In this document: in pieces, positions 1-64,000 of the stretch
Layout: each line of letters starts with the position of its first letter
Numbering within the stretch: position 1 is the stretch's first letter
Assembly: GCA_054601695.1 (NCBI GenBank)
Contig: BAAHQB010000159.1
Location: forward strand, 1 to 64,000
DNA: 64,000 nucleotides
Source: Amorphochlora amoebiformis
Taxonomy: Eukaryota > Cercozoa > Chlorarachniophyceae
Direction of reading: 5' to 3'
Translations under genes and position numbers: made by a program
Notes under the pieces: model-generated
Database searches by the model: none
Seen by the model: the letters and a program-made list of their open reading frames with translations, nothing else
What the model was told of the DNA's origin: nothing

Positions 1-21
1 ATATATATATATATATATATA

Positions 22-87
<66 letters not shown>

Positions 88-100
88 ATATATACAACTC

Positions 101-158
101 TCATATCTGTGGCCCCGAATTAGGATATTGCATATGTGTGTACATGTCCATATATATA

Positions 159-208
<50 letters not shown>

Positions 209-280
209 ATATAACATATATCCAATACCTGTGGCCCAGAATTAGGATACTGCATATGTGTGTACATGTCCATATATATG

Positions 281-318
<38 letters not shown>

Positions 319-394
319 CATATAAAACATATACCCAATACCTGTGGCCCAGAATTAGGATATTGCATATGTGTGTACATGTCCATATATATAC

Positions 395-441
<47 letters not shown>

Positions 442-510
442 TATATATAACATATATCCAATACCTGTGGCCCAGAATTAGGATATTGCATATGTGTGTA
501 CATGTCCATA
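101..510 (-). repeat. Four partial copies of an exon 3' end (RRM gene)
   Basis: Four tandem copies of about 50 bp (near 101-152, 221-271, 332-390 and 450-507) repeat the 3' half of exon 647-571 including its donor (GGGCCACAG|GTATTGG). They are separated by (TA)n and lie downstream of the full exon in the gene's direction. They are near-identical, so recent. Whether any is spliced in is unknown. Confidence 0.85.
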
Positions 511-528
511 TATATATATATATATTTA

Positions 529-563
<35 letters not shown>

Positions 564-570
564 CCAATAC

Positions 571-4456
<3,886 letters not shown>

Positions 4457-5292
4457 GGCGCCTGGAGGTGCGTGGGAGGGTGTGCGATAGGAGCTGGCGC
4501 GATGAGATATTTTTGGGATTTGGGTAATCTTTTCGGGTGAAGTTTTAGCGTGACAATACGTAATGTAGTGTAAGTACAAAGTGTGACGTAGCGCAAGGTA
4601 AATCAAACTCGTGTGATATTCAGCTATGTCACGCAATCGATGTGATGGAGATTATGGTCATTCCACCTAAATATACAAGTCATGATCATTGTGTTAAGAG
4701 ATGGAGCAACTTGGAGCTGGAGGCTCAAACCTTAAAAGGTGGTATTACAGGGTTATATTGGGGATACCTGAGATCATACCTCTGTCCTCGCGTCCTTTTC
4801 GAGGCTTACAGCCGACGCAAAAGCATCTGACTTCCTTTCCCCCCATTTTTGCTCCCCTCTCTCTCACCTTTAGCAAGGAAATTTATAAAAAATCCGCAAG
4901 GTTAGAAGAAAATAGCGAATAATCTCACAATTTCTCAGGTGCATATTTCCCACTATCCCACAGGGACCCTCGAAATTTTGCAATAATCTTCCAGCAGATT
5001 TCAATTTCTTTTAGAAAAAAAAATTCGGCAATCTTCCGGAAGAACCCAGCAATAATTATTATTTAATGGTTCGGCGCGAACCTTTCCTCGCGTTGGACAG
5101 GGAAGTCTACAGTCTCGAGGGAATCTCTGGAATTTCTGAGCCGAATTTTATTCGGAATCCATGATTCCATTCTTTGACTTGGATACCGTTAGGTAATTTC
5201 AAGTAATCTGAATCTCCAACCCCCATGACACTCTGAGTATAATAATAAGAGGGCGCCGAAGCATAGAATCGAGTCGGTTTTCCCGGCCAAAA
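4457..5292. promoter_or_regulatory. Divergent intergenic spacer, probable promoter region
   Basis: 836 bp between the likely starts of the RRM gene (leftwards) and the Mpv17-like gene (rightwards). It has mixed composition and is free of (TA)n, telomere-type or polypurine arrays. Short ORFs here (for example 4642-4830) have no splice context or recognisable family. No specific promoter element is claimed. Confidence 0.55.
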
Positions 5293-12718
<7,426 letters not shown>

Positions 12719-12755
12719 CCTTAAGTACGTATGTATGTATGTGTTATATCTAGTG

Positions 12756-12823
<68 letters not shown>

Positions 12824-13294
12824 TCTGAAGGGTTTATGTATGTGCTGTAATAGTACGTATATTCTTAATGTAGATATATATATATATATATACTTATGTA
12901 TGTATATATTTATTATATTAATATAAATACTCTTAGAAACGTACATTTGTCTTATACGCTTATGTACGACAGTATGTACGTGTGTATTGTATTAATACGT
13001 ATTTTCTTAAGTAAACGTGAATATGTTATATGAATACATGTGTTCTTAAAGTATGTATCTATGTATTATATATAAATATATGTATATTACATATCTATGT
13101 ATTATATATAAATATATGTATTTTTGAGAAAATACGTAAAAATTATATTAATTTTTTATGTAAAATCAATGTGTACTGGATGTATGTATGTATTATATTA
13201 AATTAATACGTATATTTTCCAGGTATGTACACGTGTATTATGATAATAATTCATATTCTTAACAATGTACACAAATTATATAACTGAGTAAGTC

Positions 13295-13330
<36 letters not shown>

Positions 13331-13414
13331 CACTAATATACATACATATTTACCATATGTACACTCACATACGTATGTATATTGATATTCATGCGTGCAT
13401 AATATTTATATATA

Positions 13415-13459
<45 letters not shown>

Positions 13460-13488
13460 TATAAATATATAAATATTTATATATATAT

Positions 13489-13522
<34 letters not shown>

Positions 13523-13638
13523 GTATGTATATATATATATATATATAATATAAAACAATACACATTTTTCCTTATAGATTACAGATACGTATTCCATAAG
13601 TATAATACATATCACATACATTAATTATGCAGATACAT

Positions 13639-13690
<52 letters not shown>

Positions 13691-13944
13691 ACATATACAT
13701 ATATATATACACACATATATATATATATATGTATATAATATATATATATATATATATACAAATACATCTTCATTATAATAAACATTAGTCTCTTTTCTAA
13801 CCCTAACCCTAACCCTAACACTAACCCTAACCCTAACCATAACCCTAACCATAACCCTAACCCTAACCATAACCCTAACCCTAACCATAACCCTAACCCT
13901 AACCATAACGCTAACCCTAACCCTAACCCTAACCCTAACCCTAG
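12719..13944 (+). other. Stretch between the Mpv17-like and EF-hand exons, no supported gene
   Basis: AT-rich sequence with (TA)n, a (TG)n run near 13672-13690 and a CCCTAA/CCATAA array at 13798-13944. Two weak candidate exons were seen: 12962-12971 (ATGTACGACA|GTATGT) and 13578-13599 (acceptor CTTATAG, donor GTATAA). Neither gives a convincing start for the EF-hand gene. The spacer does not look like the two array-free divergent promoter regions, so this may simply be an intron. Confidence 0.5.
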
Positions 13945-23844
<9,900 letters not shown>

Positions 23845-24513
23845 TTACTATTCGAATTTTCCTACTAGACCGTAGTAGAGAGAGATCGGTCTAAACTAGC
23901 TTAAGTCTAAAATACTAGAAATAGTCACGGCTTAAGCTAGTAAATTTCACCTAAAATGTAGAAGATGCGGATTGTTCAAAGTTTGAACGTAATATATCTA
24001 GTATATACCTGTAAAGATGCAATCGTCTAGTGCGTGCTGGATTTCTCTAGTTTCTCTTCTTTCTAGGATTTAACCGTAAATAGTAATAACCCAGTAACTA
24101 CTAGGCAAAATAGTCGGATTGAACTGATCATGAAGTTATATATCCTGCATCCTGCGTACTAAAACAAGTAAAAATTGCATCAATCATTTAAATAAGATTT
24201 GTAGATTTAACATTAAAAATTTACTGGTCTAGATTCGAGATATAGACTAGTGTAGAACTATAACTATTTCTAATATCTAGACTAAGTCACTAGACTTAGC
24301 TAGCTTAGCCTCGGACTCTATTAGTACTAGTAGTAGTAGTAGACTCTAGTACTAGTAGTAGTTAGATACGATTCTAGAGATTCAACTGAGTCCCTTTATT
24401 GACTACAGTGTGAATGCGTAAAGAAACGTAAAACATATAAATTTACAATGCATACATCTCGCACATCTATTATACAAACATGTAATACTAAAAGAATTCT
24501 TTGACGTTTCAGA
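23845..24513. other. Convergent intergenic spacer, CTAG-rich
   Basis: 669 bp between the stop codons of the EF-hand gene (plus) and the basic-protein gene (minus). It has no arrays except a short CTAGTAGTAG block. CTAG tetranucleotides are conspicuously frequent (about 15-20 by eye; 2-3 expected). No ORF or RNA gene was recognised. It should contain both 3' UTRs. Confidence 0.6.
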
Positions 24514-27359
<2,846 letters not shown>

Positions 27360-27978
27360 CCTGCCGAGAGAAACGCGGGTAATGACGTGTCGTGGGTCTC
27401 GAGTTCGAACTGTCTTTTTTTATCGAATCCCGGGATTCGATTTTTGAATCTCTGTTGGATATCGGAGTTCTCTGAAGGATCTCGAATGGCCGTCGGCTCG
27501 GCTGTGAAGGTTGAATGGGCTATTTCCATGATTTAGTATTTTTGTGCACGGGAGTTTGGTTTAAAACTGATGAAGTATTGTTTCACCTTGATTCGTTGCT
27601 TTTTTCCCGTTTCTTGGGTTTTCATATGATAGGGAGAGGGAATTAGAGGGGGGTGGGCGGAATTAAAGAGGAGAAGAGAGAAAGAAGTATCCATTTGCTT
27701 TGGGATGTGTAGTGATAATCTCCATAATCTTTTCAGATTTCCTCTTACTTCATTTTCTCTGTTTTCGCGTTCTTTTCTCATAGTTAGTCTTAATTTGTTT
27801 TGGTTGCTTCTTGATGCTTATCTTCCTCTTTCTCACTCTCTGTAAATCTCTCTCTTCCTCTCCCTCTCTTCCTCTCCCTCTCTCTCTTCCTCTCTCTCTC
27901 TCTCTTCCCTCTTTAAATCTCTCTCTAACTCTCTCATTCTCTGTATCTATGCCCAAAAGATCATGACCCCATTTGTAA
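27360..27978. promoter_or_regulatory. Divergent intergenic spacer, probable promoter region
   Basis: 619 bp between the starts of the basic-protein gene (minus) and the PB1 gene (plus). It lacks (TA)n and telomere-type arrays but has a CT-rich run near 27825-27935. No specific promoter element is claimed. Confidence 0.5.
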
Positions 27979-46214
<18,236 letters not shown>

Positions 46215-47255
46215 CTGAAGTTCGACGAGCAATGTGTACACGTGTACCCAGTTTTCATCCAAAATATCCCGCATTCGATTGACTTAGTGAATAATAATCG
46301 AAAATATCGATTGACTTATGAATAATAATCGAAAATGTGAGTCAAAGTTGTCACCACACATCGTGGTTGGCTCTCAGCAATGTGTGCACGTGTATCCAGT
46401 TTTCATCCAAAATATCCCGCATTCGATTGACTTAGTGAATAATAATCGAAAATGTGAGTCAATGTTATCACCACATCGTGGTTGGACTGGTAGGAGAGTA
46501 AGTTGCCATACCTTGGCTATACTGTATAGCCTATCTCTAGATCTAGCTATATGTATGATATACATATACATATCATATACATACATATATCTAGTATATA
46601 TATATATATATATAATATATATATACACATATATATATGGGCCGGATAAAATATATACATATATATATACGTACGTAAAACTTAGTACATGCATATATAT
46701 ATTTCTCGATAACTAACGTATTGATCACTCTCTAGCACTGCCATACAGTCTAGCTAGTCTCTGAGATAAGTACTAGAAGTAGTTCACTGAGTTCAATGAG
46801 GGCCCATACCCTGATACCGTCTAGACCGTGAGTAATCCGAATGACTAGAATGAATAGTAGTACATGTAGCACTACCTAGACTACTATTCACCAGACTCGG
46901 TGAGTCTAGAGTCTTTTTGAGCTTCTCGGTCAGACAGCAGAGCCCAGTGAACTCGTTCTACGCACATATTGCCTAGTTCTAATAGCTCCAGTATTCGCTC
47001 AGCGGCCTTATTGCACCTAGATCTAGTAGATGTCGCGACTCCAGAAGTGGTAATACATCGGCACGAGTATCATTGTTTAGATTGCAAGATCATCGCTAGA
47101 GGGCTCAAACCTCAGATATGTAAATCAGTGAAACATGCAACGCACACGTCCCATAGAAATCTATAGACTATATGTATACGTATACTTGGTATAACTTCCG
47201 ACTCTAACTAGTCTAAATTGACTTATACTAGTTATAGTTCTGGAATCTATCCTAA
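46215..47255. other. Convergent intergenic spacer, CTAG-rich, with a duplication
   Basis: 1,041 bp between the stops of the PB1 gene and PrimPol. A block including GTTTTCATCCAAAATATCCC and GCATTCGATTGACTTAGTGA occurs twice (about 46245-46340 and 46395-46490). From about 46700 to 47255, CTAG is very frequent. A plus-strand ORF at 46969-47166 contains a CxxC-like HCLDCK stretch followed by ARGLKPQ, but has no promoter or splice context and is not called as a gene. Confidence 0.6.
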
Positions 47256-63833
<16,578 letters not shown>

Positions 63834-64000
63834 CTTATCCACATTGTAAATGCAATATATATATGTATATGTATACATATATATATATATATATATATAT
63901 ATGTATCTAGATATATACATATATATATATGTATTTTATATATATATATATATATGTATCTAGATATATACATATATATATATGTATTTAATGTGTATAT

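Overview
This 64 kb window is nuclear DNA of a eukaryote, most likely a protist. The genes are intron-rich, with many exons of 12-100 bp. Introns consist mainly of (TA)n, telomere-type (CCCTAA)n/(TTAGGG)n and polypurine or polypyrimidine arrays. I cannot place the lineage. TTAGGG-type units together with occasional GA or GC splice donors are noted, but they are not diagnostic.

The long tyrosine/isoleucine, threonine/histidine or valine/cysteine reading frames are translated microsatellites. The real coding sequence lies in the short complex islands between arrays. I joined islands by requiring acceptor AG, donor GT (rarely GA or GC), an open frame and matching phase at each junction. This gives six gene models. 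Left to right: (1) an RRM RNA-binding protein, minus strand, start near 4456, running off the left edge; (2) an Mpv17/PMP22-family membrane protein, plus, 5293-12718; (3) an EF-hand protein, plus, 13945-23844, with no start exon of its own and in phase with gene 2, so the two may be one fusion gene; (4) an unidentified very basic protein, minus, 27359-24514; (5) a PB1-domain and coiled-coil protein, plus, 27979-46214, about 29 exons; (6) a primase-polymerase (PrimPol), minus, 47256 to beyond the right edge.

Two pairs are divergent (1/2 and 4/5). Their 0.6-0.8 kb spacers are the longest array-free stretches and probably hold the promoters. Two pairs are convergent (3/4 and 5/6). Their spacers are unusually rich in CTAG.

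The most interesting signal is how repeats and splicing interlock. (TA)n introns begin GTATAT and end ATATAG, so the array supplies both splice sites. In telomere-type introns, variant units supply acceptors (CCCTAG|exon) and donors (exon|GTTAGGG). Fragments of exons that include one splice boundary are repeatedly duplicated into neighbouring arrays, seen in five of the six gene models. No rRNA, tRNA, CRISPR array or intact transposase was recognised. Nothing was computed or searched: all calls come from reading the sequence.
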